Shown here: positions 26,569 through 36,426 of the stretch, piece after piece | Numbering within the stretch: position 1 is the stretch's first letter | How the letters are laid out: the number at the start of each line of letters is the position of its first letter | NCBI GenBank assembly: GCA_963698165.1 | Contig: CAVOPT010000007.1 | Coordinates: 743,843-807,842, forward strand | Direction: 5' to 3' | Origin: JAAYUJ01 sp963698165 | Lineage (GTDB): Bacteria; Desulfobacterota; Syntrophobacteria; Syntrophobacterales; Syntrophobacteraceae | DNA: 64,000 nt | The notes under the pieces: generated by a model | What the model saw: only the letters and a program-made list of their open reading frames with translations | What the model was told of the DNA's origin: nothing | Database searches by the model: none | Made by a program: the position numbers and the translations under genes

Positions 26569-29500
26569 ATGAGTGACACACGTTCCTCAAGCCGCCTTCA
26601 AGGCTCCATCATGGTTGTCGGCGGCGGCATAGCCGGCATGCAGGCGGCCTTGGATGCCGCCAATGCGGGGTTCTTCGTGCATCTCGTGGAGCAGTCGCCG
26701 GCCATCGGGGGGGTCATGTCCCAACTGGACAAGACTTTCCCCACCAACGACTGCTCCATGTGAATCATCGCACCCAAGCTGGTCGAGGTCGGCCGGCACG
26801 CGAACATCCATCTGCTGACCCTCGCGCACGTCGAGGAACTGACCGGGGAACCCGGTGATTTCACGGTCAAGGTCCTGCAGAAGCCCCGCTTCATCGATGC
26901 CGCCAAGTGCAACGGTTGCGGGGAATGCGCCGCCGTTTGTCCCGTGGTGAGGGAAAACGAATACGACATGTCCATGAACCAGCGCAAGGCCGTGTACCGG
27001 CGATACGCGCAGGCGGTACCGGGAGCCTTCGCCATCGAGAAGCGCGGGACCTCGCCCTGCAAGGCCGCCTGCCCCGCCCACATCTCCGTTCAGGGATACC
27101 TGGCCCTGGCTGCCCAGGGCAAGTACCGGGAAGCCCTCAAGCTCATCAAGGAGGAAAACCCGCTTCCCGCCGTATGCGGCCGTGTGTGCCACCACCCGTG
27201 TGAAGCGGCCTGCAAGCGGGGAGAACTGGATCAGCCGGTTGCCATCGACTCCGTCAAGCGCTTCATCGCGGACCTGGATCTGAGGTCCGAAACCCGCTGC
27301 ATCCCCGAAATCAAAGCCCGGCGGGATGAAAAAGTCGCCGTCATCGGATCCGGTCCGGCGGGCCTCACCTGCGCCTACTTCCTTGCCATCGAGGGCTACC
27401 GGGTGACGGTCTTCGAGAAGCTTCCCGTCCCGGGAGGCATGCTCAGGGTGGGCATCCCATCCTACAGGCTCCCCCGAGACATCATCGAGGCCGAAATCCA
27501 GGTCATCGAGGCGATGGGCGTCGAATTCAAAACAGGAGTGGCCGTCGGAAGGGACGTGACCATCTCCCGGCTCCGGGAGGAAGGCTACAAGGCATTCTTC
27601 GTCGCCATCGGATCCCACGAATGCAAGGCCCTGAGAATCCCCGGCGAGGATTTGGATGGCGTGGTCCCGGGCGTCGACTACCTGAGGGAGGTGAATCTCG
27701 GGCGAAAAGTCCCCCTTGGAGATCGGGTGGCCGTCATCGGCGGTGGGAATGTCGCCATGGACGCCGTCCGCACGAGTCTTCGAAACGGCTCCCGAAAACC
27801 CTTCATCGTGTATCGCCGGAGCTGCGCCGAGATGCCTGCCAGCAACGAGGAAATCGAAGAATGCCTCGAGGAGGGCATCCAGATCATGACCCTCACCAAC
27901 CCCGTTCGGGTCATCGGAGATAACGGGAAGGTGAAGGCCATCGAGTGCATTCGGATGGAACTCGGGGAACCCGACGCCGGGGGCCGACGCCGACCTTTCC
28001 CCATTGCGGGTTCCGAATTCATCCTGGAGGTGGATGCCGTCATTCCCGCCATCGGCCAGGAATCCGACTGGGCCTGCCTCACTCCCGAATGTGCCTGCCG
28101 GCTGAGCGACTGGGGAACCATGCGGGTGGATCCCCTGACCTTCCAGACCCACGACCCGGACATCTTTGCAGGGGGCGACGCGGTGACCGGTCCCAAGACC
28201 GTCGTTGAAGCCATAGCCGCCGGAAAGCAGGCGGCCGTCTCCATGGACCGGTTCATGCGCGGCGTTGACCTGAGAGAAGGCCGCGAGAAGGAGTGGCAAG
28301 CCGTCCGGGAGGTTCCGACGCAAGGCTTCGGCAGAGTGCCCCGGGAGCTCATGCCTCGACTTTCCGTACCCCATCGGTTGGGCACCTTCGACGAGGTTCA
28401 GCTGGGTTTCACGGAAGAACAGGTACGGAAGGAAGCAGCGCGGTGCCTCGGCTGCGGCGTCTGTTCGGAATGCGGCCAGTGCGTGGAGGCGTGCCTTGCT
28501 CACGCCGTCACCCACCAGGACGTTCCAAGGACCCACGAGATCAAGGTTGGGGCCGTCATTCTAGCTCCGGGCTTCCAGCCTTTCGACCCCACCCCGTTGG
28601 ACACTTACGCCTACACACGCTTCCCCAATGTGGTCACCTCCATGGAATTCGAGCGGATCCTCTCGGCTTCGGGCCCCACCCAGGGCCATCTCGCCAGACC
28701 TTCCGATCATGGGGCCCCAAGGCGCATAGCCTGGCTCCAGTGCGTCGGCTCCCGGGACATCAACCAGTGTGAAAACGGGTATTGCTCCACCATTTGCTGC
28801 ATGGCCGCAGTCAAACAGGCGGTCATCGCCAGAGAGCACGCCCGGGGGGATCTGGAAACGGCCATCTTCTACATGGACATGCGCACTGTCGGGAAGGACT
28901 TCGAGCGGTACGCCGTCCGGGCCGGGGATGAAGGCGGAGTCCGCTTCGTGCGCTCCCGGATCCACACCGTCGAGGAAGTCCCCGTAACCCGCGATCTTCT
29001 GCTCCATTACGTGGATGCCCAGGGGAGAGCCCATGGGGAGCCGTTCGATCTGGTCGTGCTCTCGGTGGGCATGACCATGCCCGAGGAGGTCGTCAAGACC
29101 GCCGCGACACTCGGAATCGAACTGGATCCGCACCGCTTCGTGCAAACGGGGAGCTTCAAACCCGTTGCAACTTCTCGAAAGGGTGTCTACGCCTGCGGCG
29201 CCTTCACAGGCCCCAAGGACATCCCCACTTCCGTCATGGAAGCCAGCGCTTCGGCCTGCGCGGCGACGGAGTCCCTAGCCGCCGCCCGCCACAGCGAGAC
29301 GAAGGAGATCCATCCGCCCCCGGAGAGGAACGTCGGGCGAGAGCCTCCCCGCATCGGCGTGTTCGTGTGCAACTGCGGCGTGAACATTGGCGGGGTGGTA
29401 AGGGTTCCCGAAGTCGTCGCGTACGCGCGAAACCTGCCCCACGTGGTCCACGTGGAGGACAACCTCTTCTCGTGTTCTCAGGACACGCAGGACCGCATGA

Positions 29501-31011
29501 AGGAAATCATTCGCGACAAGGGCCTGAACCGAGTGGTCGTTGCAGCCTGCACTCCCCGGACCCACGAACCCCTCTTCCAGGAAACCCTCGTGAACGCGGG
29601 ACTGAACAAGTACCTCTTTGAGATGGCCAACATCAGGAACCACGACTCCTGGGTCCACTCCCACGACCACGGGGCGGCCACCGAGAAGGCCAAGGACCTG
29701 GTGCGGATGGCGGTGGTGAAGAGCGCGCTCCTGTGCCCCCTCCACGAGAGCGAGTTGCCTGTGACTCCCTCGGCCCTGGTGGTTGGCGGGGGGATTGCCG
29801 GGATGGCCGCAGCCCTCTCCCTGGCGCGGCACGGATACCCCGTTCACCTCATCGAAAAATCGGAAAGGCTGGGGGGCAACGCGCTCAGGCTGCACAAAAC
29901 CTACAGGGGAGAGCGTGTATCCACGTTCCTGGAGGAGCTCACGGGGGAAGTGAACGCCGAAAAGCGCATCGTCCTTCACCTGGGTGCGACGGTTTGCGGG
30001 GTTCAGGGCTTCGTGGGGAATTTCAAGACCGGGATCCAAAACGGAGGAACAGTTGAAACCATCGCCCACGGGGTCACCATCATCGCCACGGGTGCGAAGG
30101 AGCACAGGCCCACGGAGTACCTCTACGGGAAGCATCCCGCCGTGGTGACTCAACTGGAAATGGACGGGCTCATGCAGGACCTCGACCCGAGGATTGCCAA
30201 GGTTCGCAACGTGGCCTTCATCCAGTGCGTGGGCTCCCGGGATAACGGTCACCCGTACTGCTCCAAAGTGTGCTGCACTCACACCGTAAGGGCTGCCCTG
30301 GAGCTCAAGGAGATGAATCCCGACACGGGCGTGCATGTCCTCTACAGAGACATGCGGACTTACGGAACTCGGGAAGAGCTTTACCGGGAAGCCAAATCCA
30401 GGGGAGTGCTCTTCTTCTCGTACTCGACCGGGAGGAAACCCGTGGCAGTGCCTCGCGGGGAGCAGGTCCGCCTCCTTTTCAGGGAGGAAATGCTGGACCG
30501 TGATGTCGCCCTCGATGTCGATCTTCTCTGCCTCGCCACGGCCATCGAACCTTACCGGGATCACGGCCTCGATAAACTGTTCAAGATTCCGACGGATGCC
30601 GACGGCTGGTTTCTGGAAGCCCACCAGAAACTTCGCCCCGTGGATTTCGCAACCGACGGGATCTTTCTCTGCGGAATGGCCCACTATCCCAAACCCATCG
30701 AGGAAAGCATCGCACAGGCCCTTGCCGCCACATCCCGGTCCCTGTCGATCCTGACGAGGGAAAGCATCCGGGTGGGGGGTATCGTGGCACACATCCAGGC
30801 GGAGAGCTGCTCCGGTTGCCTGGCCTGCGTCAATGTCTGTCCCTTCGGGGCCATTTCCTTCGACGAGAAGCTCAGGGTCGCCGAGGTCAACGCGGTCATG
30901 TGCAAGGGGTGCGGGGCGTGCGCGGCCACGTGTCCATCGGAGGCGGCCACTCTCATGGGCTTCAGCGGCAGACAGCTTTACGCCCAGATCAAGACAGCCC
31001 TGGCAGCATGA
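26569..31011 (+). CDS. hdrA: Selenocysteine HdrA-GltD-HdrA fusion (HdrL-like bifurcating flavoprotein)
   Basis: With TGA at 26761-26763 read as Sec65, the frame encodes 1480 residues. Part 1 is an HdrA-type FAD site (VVGGGIAG, ~16-23) and the motif TNDCSM-U-IIAPKLVEVGRH, where HdrA proteins normally have Cys, then a ferredoxin motif (C114-C124). Part 2 (about 140-600) is a GltD/NfnB-like reductase: CKAACPAHISVQGYL, CGRVCHHPCEAACKRG, an FAD motif near 256 (VIGSGPAG) and a nucleotide-binding motif near 387 (VIGGGNVAMD). Part 3 resumes HdrA sequence with Cys-rich motifs, and part 4 (from ~925) is a second HdrA unit with its own FAD motif near 1070 and a C-terminal two-cluster ferredoxin (~1412-1464). 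It resembles the large HdrL proteins of sulfate reducers. The likely role is flavin-based electron bifurcation or confurcation between formate, ferredoxin and NAD(P)H. A GGGGAGGA site sets the start. Confidence 0.92.
26761..26812 (+). promoter_or_regulatory. SECIS element in the HdrA fusion gene
   Basis: CTGGTC and GGCCGG pair (six pairs, two G-U) around GAGGTC, which holds the AGGUC core of the known SelB loop, starting 21 bases after the UGA. Confidence 0.75.
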
Positions 31012-31106
31012 AGAAGGAAACTGTTTCACCGCCAAGACGGAAAGGACACAAAGACTGAACAGGCATGTCCGTTATCGAAAACTTTTCCTTCCGGCGTGGA
31101 GAAGCC

Positions 31107-31652
31107 ATGAAAAAGAACAGCTTTGAACCCAGAATCCTCGCCTTTCTGTGCAACTGGTGCGCTTACGGGGCGGCGGACCTGGCCGGCGTGAGCCGGATCC
31201 AGTACCCGGTCAATCTTCGCCCCGTGCGCGTGATGTGCTCCGCCACCGTGTCTCCCCATCACATCCTGAGAGCCTTTCAGAGCGGGGCGGACGGGGTGCT
31301 TGTGTCCGGGTGACACATGGGAGACTGCCATTACCTGTACGGTAATGTCATGACGGTAAAACGGATGCGTTTCCTCCAGGAACTTCTGGACTTCGTCGGC
31401 CTAGGCGGACGGTTGCACCTGGAGTGGATCTCCTCGGCGGAAGCTCGGAAATTCGCCCAGATCGCAACGGCCTTCACGGAAAAGCTGAAAGCCATGGGAC
31501 CAAGTCCCGTCGCCGTGTTCACCGAAGAGATCTCCGCCATGGGCCTTCGGCCCGCGGGCCAGGGCCAAAGGCAGAAGACAGGCTCCGTGAGTGCGGCGCG
31601 TCCAGTGTGTGAGGCTTGGCGGACACGGGAACAGGAGAGGAGTGTGGCATGA
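31107..31652 (+). CDS. mvhD: Selenocysteine MvhD-like [2Fe-2S] subunit
   Basis: The 181-residue protein reads TGA at 31311-31313 as Sec69. MvhD transfers electrons from a hydrogenase or formate dehydrogenase to HdrA. The family motif is FLCNWCAYGAADLAG (C15, C18), RVMCSAT (C44) and GVLVSG-U-HMGDCHYLYGN (U69, C73), where most homologues have Cys at the Sec position. The start at 31107 has GGAGAAGCC upstream. The C-terminal ~45 residues after the conserved domain are low in conservation. It overlaps the next gene by four bases (ATGA). Confidence 0.93.
31311..31360 (+). promoter_or_regulatory. SECIS-like hairpin in mvhD
   Basis: CATTACC and GGTAATG form a perfect seven-pair stem with loop TGTAC, 20 or so bases past the UGA. 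The loop lacks the GGUCU core seen in the FDH genes here. Confidence 0.55.
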
Positions 31653-32419
31653 AGCAGACAGTGCGCACCTGGCTTCGAGAGAGCGAGGTGGACATCTTCC
31701 TCGCATACAGGAACCTGCACGGCCACATGCTGCCCTTCGCCTTTTCCAGGAACAACCTGGACGACATCGAGGACATGGTGGCCTCCGGACCCGAGTATCC
31801 CCTCGAGAAACTGGCCCTGGAACTCATCGCAGATCAACCGGGCATCAAGGTGGGAATTTCGGGAGACGAGGTCACCCGTCGCGCCATCAACGTCTTCTCC
31901 GCATGGAACCAGGCATCTCAGGAATCCATCAGGGTGCTCACCCGGGATCACGCCCCCCCGGAGCCCGCGGAGTCCCCCGCGGGCACCCCGAAGGTGGTGG
32001 GAATCAGGGGAGACATGGACCTGGAGAGCATTGAAGAGATGGAGCCCCGGCAACGGTTCGCAGGCTGGATGCTTGAGTTTCAGAAATGCATGAAATGCTA
32101 CGGGTGCAGGAACATCTGTCCGGTCTGCTTCTGCAAGGAATGCAGCCTTGAAAACCAGGAGCTCATCGGGACTGGGACTGTCCTCACGGAGGTGCCCATA
32201 TTCCACCTGGTCAGGGCGGTGCACATGGCTGGCCGTTGTGTGGACTGCGGACTGTGCGAGGCCGCGTGCCCCGTGGGGATACCGTTGCGCCTCCTCTACC
32301 GGAAGGTGAATGCCATCGTGAAAGACCTCTTCGGCTATGAGACGGGCTCGTCACCGGAGCAGTCTCCGTTCAGCATATTGGGTGAGAAAGCCCCGCTGGA
32401 ACCTCGGCCCCTTGTGTGA
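31649..32419 (+). CDS. fdhB: Fe-S electron-transfer protein linking FDH to HdrA/MvhD
   Basis: This 256-residue protein has a mixed N-terminal domain (1-~135) and a C-terminal dicluster ferredoxin-like part: CMKCYGCRNICPVC (C147, C150, C153, C157, C160) with FCKECS after it, and CVDCGLCEAACPVG (C197, C200, C203, C207). The first motif is unusually rich in cysteine and may bind more than a simple 4Fe-4S cluster. It resembles the FdhB/FrhB-related subunits that sit between fdhA and hdrA/mvhD in anaerobes. It starts inside the mvhD stop (ATGA) and lies 35 bases before fdhA, so it is part of the same operon and should pass electrons from FdhA to the Hdr module. Confidence 0.82.
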   Translation: MKQTVRTWLRESEVDIFLAYRNLHGHMLPFAFSRNNLDDIEDMVASGPEYPLEKLALELIADQPGIKVGISGDEVTRRAINVFSAWNQASQESIRVLTRDHAPPEPAESPAGTPKVVGIRGDMDLESIEEMEPRQRFAGWMLEFQKCMKCYGCRNICPVCFCKECSLENQELIGTGTVLTEVPIFHLVRAVHMAGRCVDCGLCEAACPVGIPLRLLYRKVNAIVKDLFGYETGSSPEQSPFSILGEKAPLEPRPLV

Positions 32420-32454
32420 AACCGGCTATCTGGAGGGCAAAAGGAGTGAGTGCG

Positions 32455-34503
32455 ATGGACTATCGATTTGTGCCGTCGGTCTGTTCGTACTGCGGGACGG
32501 GTTGCGGGGTCCTCTTCAAGGTCATGGACGGTCGACTTGTCGGGACCATGCCCCTGAAAACCCATCCCGTCAATGAGGGGCGACTCTGCATCAAGGGCTG
32601 GAATCTCCACGAATACATCACCAGCCCCATGAGGCTGAAAGGTCCCCTGGTCAAGGTGAAGGGACGCTTCCACCGGGTCGGCTGGGACACCGCCGTCCGA
32701 ATCACCGCGGAGTCCCTCGGGGAAATCGTCCGCCGCCACGGACCCGACAGCGTGGGTGTCCTCCTTTCGGCAAAGATCACCAACGAGGAGAACTACCTGG
32801 CCCAAAAGCTCGCCAGGGCGGTCATCGGCACCAACAACGTGGATCACTGCGCGCGGCTCTGACACTCCTCCACGGTGGCAGGTCTTGCCGCCGCCTTCGG
32901 AAGCGGAGCCATGACGAATTCCATCGCCGAAATAGAAGACGCCGCCTGCGTTTTCGTGATCGGTTCCAACACCACAGCCTGTCATCCGCTTGTGGCCGCG
33001 AGGATTTACAGGGCCAGGGAAAGGGGGGCAAGGCTTATCGTTGCCGATCCAAGAACCATTCAGTTGAGCCGCTTTGCGGATGTTTCCGTCACACACCGGT
33101 TGGGAAGCGATGTTGCCCTCCTCAACGGAATGATGCACTTCATCCTGCGCCATGGCTGGCATGCGAAAGATTACATCGAGAAAAGGACGGAGGGCTTCGA
33201 GGATTTGGTCCGGGTAGTTGGGGAATACACCCCAGAGAGAGTCGAGGCCATCACGGGCGTGCCCGCCGCCGACGTGGAGCGCATGGCCGAATTGTACGCC
33301 TCCGGCAGGCCGGCATCCCTGATCTACGCCATGGGTATCACCCAGCACACCACCGGCGTGGACAACGTCAAGTCCTGTGCAAACCTGGCCATGCTCTGCG
33401 GCAACGTGGGAGTGCGGGGTGGCGGGGTCAACCCGCTCCGCGGTCAGAACAACGTCCAGGGAGCCTGCGACATGGGGGGACTCCCCAACGTGCTCCCCGG
33501 CTATCAACCGGTGACGGATCCCAATGTTATCGAGACGTTTTCCAAGGCATGGGGAAGGCAGGTCCCCAGCCGGGTCGGCATGACCATCACGGAAATGGTT
33601 GCCGCCATTCTGGATGGGAAAATCCGGGCCCTCTATGTCATCGGGGAGAACCCGAAGCTGAGCGAACCCGACAGGGAACACCTGGACCGGGCCTTGAAAA
33701 AGCTCGATTTCCTCGTGGTGCAGGAAATCTTTCTCTCCGAGACCGCCCAGGTGGCGGACGTGGTCCTGGCGGCCTCCTCGGTGGCCGAAAAGGAGGGGAC
33801 CTTCACCAACACCGAGCGGCGATGTATGAGAATCCACAGGGCCATCGAGCCGCTGGGCGACACCCTCCCGGACTGGCAGATCATCTGCCGTCTTTCCAAG
33901 GCAATGGGCTATCCCATGGATCACGCGGATCCCGAGGACATCTTTAAAGAGGTGTGCTCCCTTGCCCCCAAGTTATACGGAGGGATGACGTATGAGAGGC
34001 TCGGCATCGACGGGCTCACGTGGCCTTGTCCAACCTCCGACCATCCCGGGACTCCATTCCTGCACAAGGAGGCTTTCTCCAGGGGAAAGGGCAAGTTCCA
34101 CCCCGTCGAGCACATGAATCCGGCGGAACTCCCCGACGAGGAATTTCCCTTCTTCCTCACCACCGGGCGGATGTTTGCCCACTATCACACGGGCACCATG
34201 ACCCGGATTTCTCCTCATCTGGATGCGGAAATGCGCACGGGCTACGTGGACATCCACCCGAATGACGCGGAAAAACTCGGAATCAAGGACGGGGACATGC
34301 TCCTCGTTTCATCGCGACGAGGCCGCATCGACGCTCCTGCCCGCCTCAGGGGCAATGTGGCTCCGGGGACACTCTTCACCACCATCCACTTCGGGGGCAG
34401 ATCCGCCAACGTGCTCACCAGCGCCTCAGCCGTGGACCCCACGGTGAAGATCCCCGAGTTCAAGGTGAGCGCCGTCAAGGTGGAGAAACTGGCTCTCTCG
34501 TGA
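32455..34503 (+). CDS. fdhA: Selenocysteine formate dehydrogenase FdhA of the HdrA-MvhD operon
   Basis: This 682-residue FDH lacks the NuoG-like N-terminus of clusters 1-3. It begins with the [4Fe-4S] motif CSYCGTGC (C10, C13, C17, C45) and reads TGA at 32860-32862 as Sec136 in DHCARL-U-HSSTVAGLAAAF. The middle and C-terminal parts contain usual bis-MGD motifs such as GGVNPLRGQNNVQGACDMG, shared with the larger FdhA proteins. The catalytic domain closely follows that of FdhA1/A3, but synonymous positions differ widely. As last gene of the operon it should supply formate electrons to the HdrA-MvhD proteins. No Tat signal is present, so it is cytoplasmic. Confidence 0.95.
32860..32909 (+). promoter_or_regulatory. 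SECIS element in fdhA of the Hdr operon
   Basis: After the UGA, GGTGGC and GCCGCC pair across AGGTCTT. The AGGUCU loop starts 17 bases downstream, the same sequence and spacing as in E. coli fdhF. Confidence 0.85.
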
Positions 34504-34559
34504 AGTCTGGCGAAGGGTGCTCCATCGACTCATACGGATCTCAGAGGACACTCATGGAC

Positions 34560-34682
34560 CTCAATCCTTGCCGTGAACTCCTGGGATTTGAGCTGCTGCT
34601 GCCCCGAGACCTCCCAGGCATCACCATCACCCATCGGGATCTGGCGAGGCTGGGACAAGGGGCTTTCTGCCTTGGGTGTTAA
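34560..34682 (+). pseudogene. Decayed C-terminal fragment of a MoeA-like molybdopterin gene
   Basis: The frame reads LGFELLLPRDLPGITITHRD and then LARLGQGAFCLGC before a stop. This lines up with the C-terminus of the FmdE-MoeA fusion at 44.5 kb (FDLLLPRILAGLAIRRQD then LAKLGHGAFCLACKAC). No upstream part of such a gene is present between fdhA and this piece, so it looks like a remnant left after a deletion. The left limit is approximate. Confidence 0.65.
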
Positions 34683-34977
34683 TCCCGCACACTTCCCGAA
34701 TCCCCTCTCGGGGGATGTGCCGTGGTCGTCAGCTGGCTGCCGGTTGCTGGACACCGCCAGACTGTTCACGGAGAATTTGCTGGCCTGGTTCAACGCAATG
34801 AAACGGGGACCCCCGAAAAGGACCGATGGCCTTTGCCGTGGTCTGTCAAGGTGATCCCCGGTTGCCGATTGATGGAGTCCTTTCAATCGCCCCCCCGGCT
34901 TTGTTCGTCAAATCCAGATCCAAAAGACCCAAGACAAGCGCAATAGGCTTCTCAGTCTGCCTCGCCCTGCTTCGAGT

Positions 34978-35000
34978 CCTCGAAAACGAGGCCCTTTTTT
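34978..35000 (+). terminator. Intrinsic terminator-like hairpin
   Basis: CCTCG and CGAGG pair across AAAA, followed by CCCTTTTTT. The stem is short. It could end transcripts from the HdrA-FDH operon, 475 bases downstream of fdhA. Confidence 0.5.
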
Positions 35001-35032
35001 GCACCTGCGCTTCCTTTTTGACGCTGAGTATT

Positions 35033-35050
35033 GTATGTAGGTTTACATAC
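35033..35050. promoter_or_regulatory. Inverted repeat, candidate VapB operator
   Basis: GTATGTA and TACATAC form a perfect 7-base inverted repeat with a four-base spacer (GGTT), ~45 bases before vapB. VapB-VapC complexes commonly bind such repeats to repress their own promoter. Confidence 0.55.
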
Positions 35051-35094
35051 GTATACTCATACACTCATACATGCTACATACTGAGGAGATGAAC

Positions 35095-35367
35095 ATGTCT
35101 GTGCGGGTTCAAGTCATTCTGGATGAGGAGGAGGCTGCAAGGTTCAGGTCACAAGCCAAGAGGGAATCAAAATCATTGAGCGCCTGGCTGAGGGATGCGG
35201 GAAAAGAGGCACTGGAACAAAGGAGGAGGGGCGATCTTCTGAATAATGCCGATGACTTGCGCAAGTTCTTTGATGAATGCGCCGCCAGGGAAGAAGGCGT
35301 CGAACCGGAGTGGGAAGAACACAAGAAGCTGATTATAGAAGGTTTTCAGGAGGCCAAGAGGCCATGA
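35095..35367 (+). CDS. vapB: VapB-like ribbon-helix-helix antitoxin
   Basis: The 90-residue protein starts with a strand-helix-helix unit (SVRVQVILDEEEAARFRSQA and LSAWLRDAGKEAL) typical of ribbon-helix-helix DNA-binding antitoxins; the acidic C-terminal half (EEGVEPEWEEHKK) would wrap the toxin. The start at 35095 has GAGGAG six bases upstream; ATG at 35089 is an alternative. It overlaps the toxin gene by four bases (ATGA). Confidence 0.82.
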   Translation: MSVRVQVILDEEEAARFRSQAKRESKSLSAWLRDAGKEALEQRRRGDLLNNADDLRKFFDECAAREEGVEPEWEEHKKLIIEGFQEAKRP

Positions 35368-35753
35368 TTTTTGTTGACAGCAATGTCTTCATCTATGCGG
35401 TTGGACGTCCGCACCCTCTGCGAGCCGAAGCGCAGGAGTTCTTCATTTCATCCCGAGCGCAGGGCAAGAAGCTGGTCACGTCGGCCGAGGTTCTGCAGGA
35501 GCTCCTGCATGCCTATCTCCCCGTCGCACGCACCGCGACACTCGATGCCGCTCTGACGCTTGTCATCCGCGTAGTTGACGAAGTCTTCCCCATCGAAGGG
35601 GAATTGGTGCTCCACGCGCGCCGCTTGGCAGATCGGTACCCTGCTCTCACCGCAAGGGATTTGATTCATCTTGCCGTGTGTCGGCTGAAGCGGGTCAGCG
35701 AATTGAGAACTTTCGACAGGGCCTTGAAGGACGCCTTCCGTGGCAGGAAGTGA
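35364..35753 (+). CDS. vapC: VapC-like PIN-domain toxin
   Basis: This 129-residue PIN-domain ribonuclease has the acidic residues expected for the metal site: D4 in MIFVDSNVFIY, E42 in SAEVLQEL, D97 in LTARDLIHLA and D115 in LRTFDRALKDAF. Together with the upstream antitoxin it forms a type II toxin-antitoxin pair; VapC enzymes typically cleave tRNA or rRNA. The pair lies between the HdrA-FDH operon and FDH cluster 2, next to a degraded gene and a MITE-like element, so it is probably acquired. Confidence 0.85.
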   Translation: MIFVDSNVFIYAVGRPHPLRAEAQEFFISSRAQGKKLVTSAEVLQELLHAYLPVARTATLDAALTLVIRVVDEVFPIEGELVLHARRLADRYPALTARDLIHLAVCRLKRVSELRTFDRALKDAFRGRK

Positions 35754-35821
35754 TTGCCGCCCCGCAGGATTGGGACAGTTTTTTTTCGTGCGCTTCGTGG
35801 TGAAAGAGCTTTTGGTTGCGA

Positions 35822-36086
35822 CCAGACTGCGTTAAGCCCCGCGTGTTTGCCTGACGAAGGCATCAGAAACGAAGGCTCAAAGCATGACCCTTATATGTTT
35901 AATCTAGCATAACTACTTGACATAGTTATTTTTTTCACTTTTCTTTTGCTTTCCTCTCTGCTACCTTAGACCTGTCTTCATTTCCACCAAATTTTGAGAA
36001 TCGTGCGTCGAAACAGGAATCCCACCGCCATGGCGGTTGAGAAATGCCAGTCTCGGCCATATTTGACGTGGGCTTAACGCGACTGG
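35822..36086. mobile_element. MITE-like element with ~17-base inverted ends
   Basis: CCAGACTGCGTTAAGCCC at 35822-35839 and GGGCTTAACGCGACTGG at 36070-36086 are inverted copies with one substitution and one indel, including ten perfect pairs (CGTTAAGCCC). The 265-base interior has no gene. A target-site duplication is not obvious, and no second copy is in the window. Confidence 0.45.
35909..35929. promoter_or_regulatory. Perfect inverted repeat ATAACTA-N7-TAGTTAT
   Basis: ATAACTA at 35909-35915 and TAGTTAT at 35923-35929 are perfect inverted copies. The reverse strand reads ATAACTATGTCA, which partly matches the TTATGTCA half of the operators at 42869 and 44719. It lies inside the MITE-like element. 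Confidence 0.35.
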
Positions 36087-36426
36087 AAGAAGTGATCGCG
36101 AAGGGGGGTGGTTCCAACGCACAAGGGGGGTTAATGCGCGAGAAACAGAGGCCGGAGCTCTGCCCATTTTGCCTGCGCTGATGGAGGCGCTCGCTTGGCG
36201 AGGATCTTGATGTCTTCTTGGGGTGCTCCCTGCTGTGGTGGATGCTGAACGTTCACGTGGATGCTGTTTCCGGTCGGGCCTAGATGCATTGCTTCAATAC
36301 TGACACGCGATGGTTGGTGGGATTTTGCGGGCTTGCCGTGAGAGGGGGGATCTGCCTTCTCGGGGTGGGCCTTTTTTTGTTTGGGGCGGCAGAGGGAAGG
36401 ACTTCAAAACATTTGGAGGGATGGTC

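Larger units (their letters stand above)
34683..35094. other. Intergenic region between the fragment and vapB
   Basis: No gene is supported. It contains a terminator-like hairpin at 34978-35000 and the vapB operator-like repeat at 35033-35050. Confidence 0.5.
35754..36426. other. Intergenic region: MITE-like element and duplicated fdhC leader
   Basis: No gene is supported. From 35822 to 36086 there is a MITE-like element and from 36097 on a leader shared with the region before fdhC copy 3 (53989 on). A T-rich stretch follows position 36370. Confidence 0.55.

Noticed and set aside
26587..28536. 649-codon minus-strand frame opposite the HdrA fusion
   Set aside because: Antisense shadow; similar ones lie opposite 29275-31035 and other high-GC genes.
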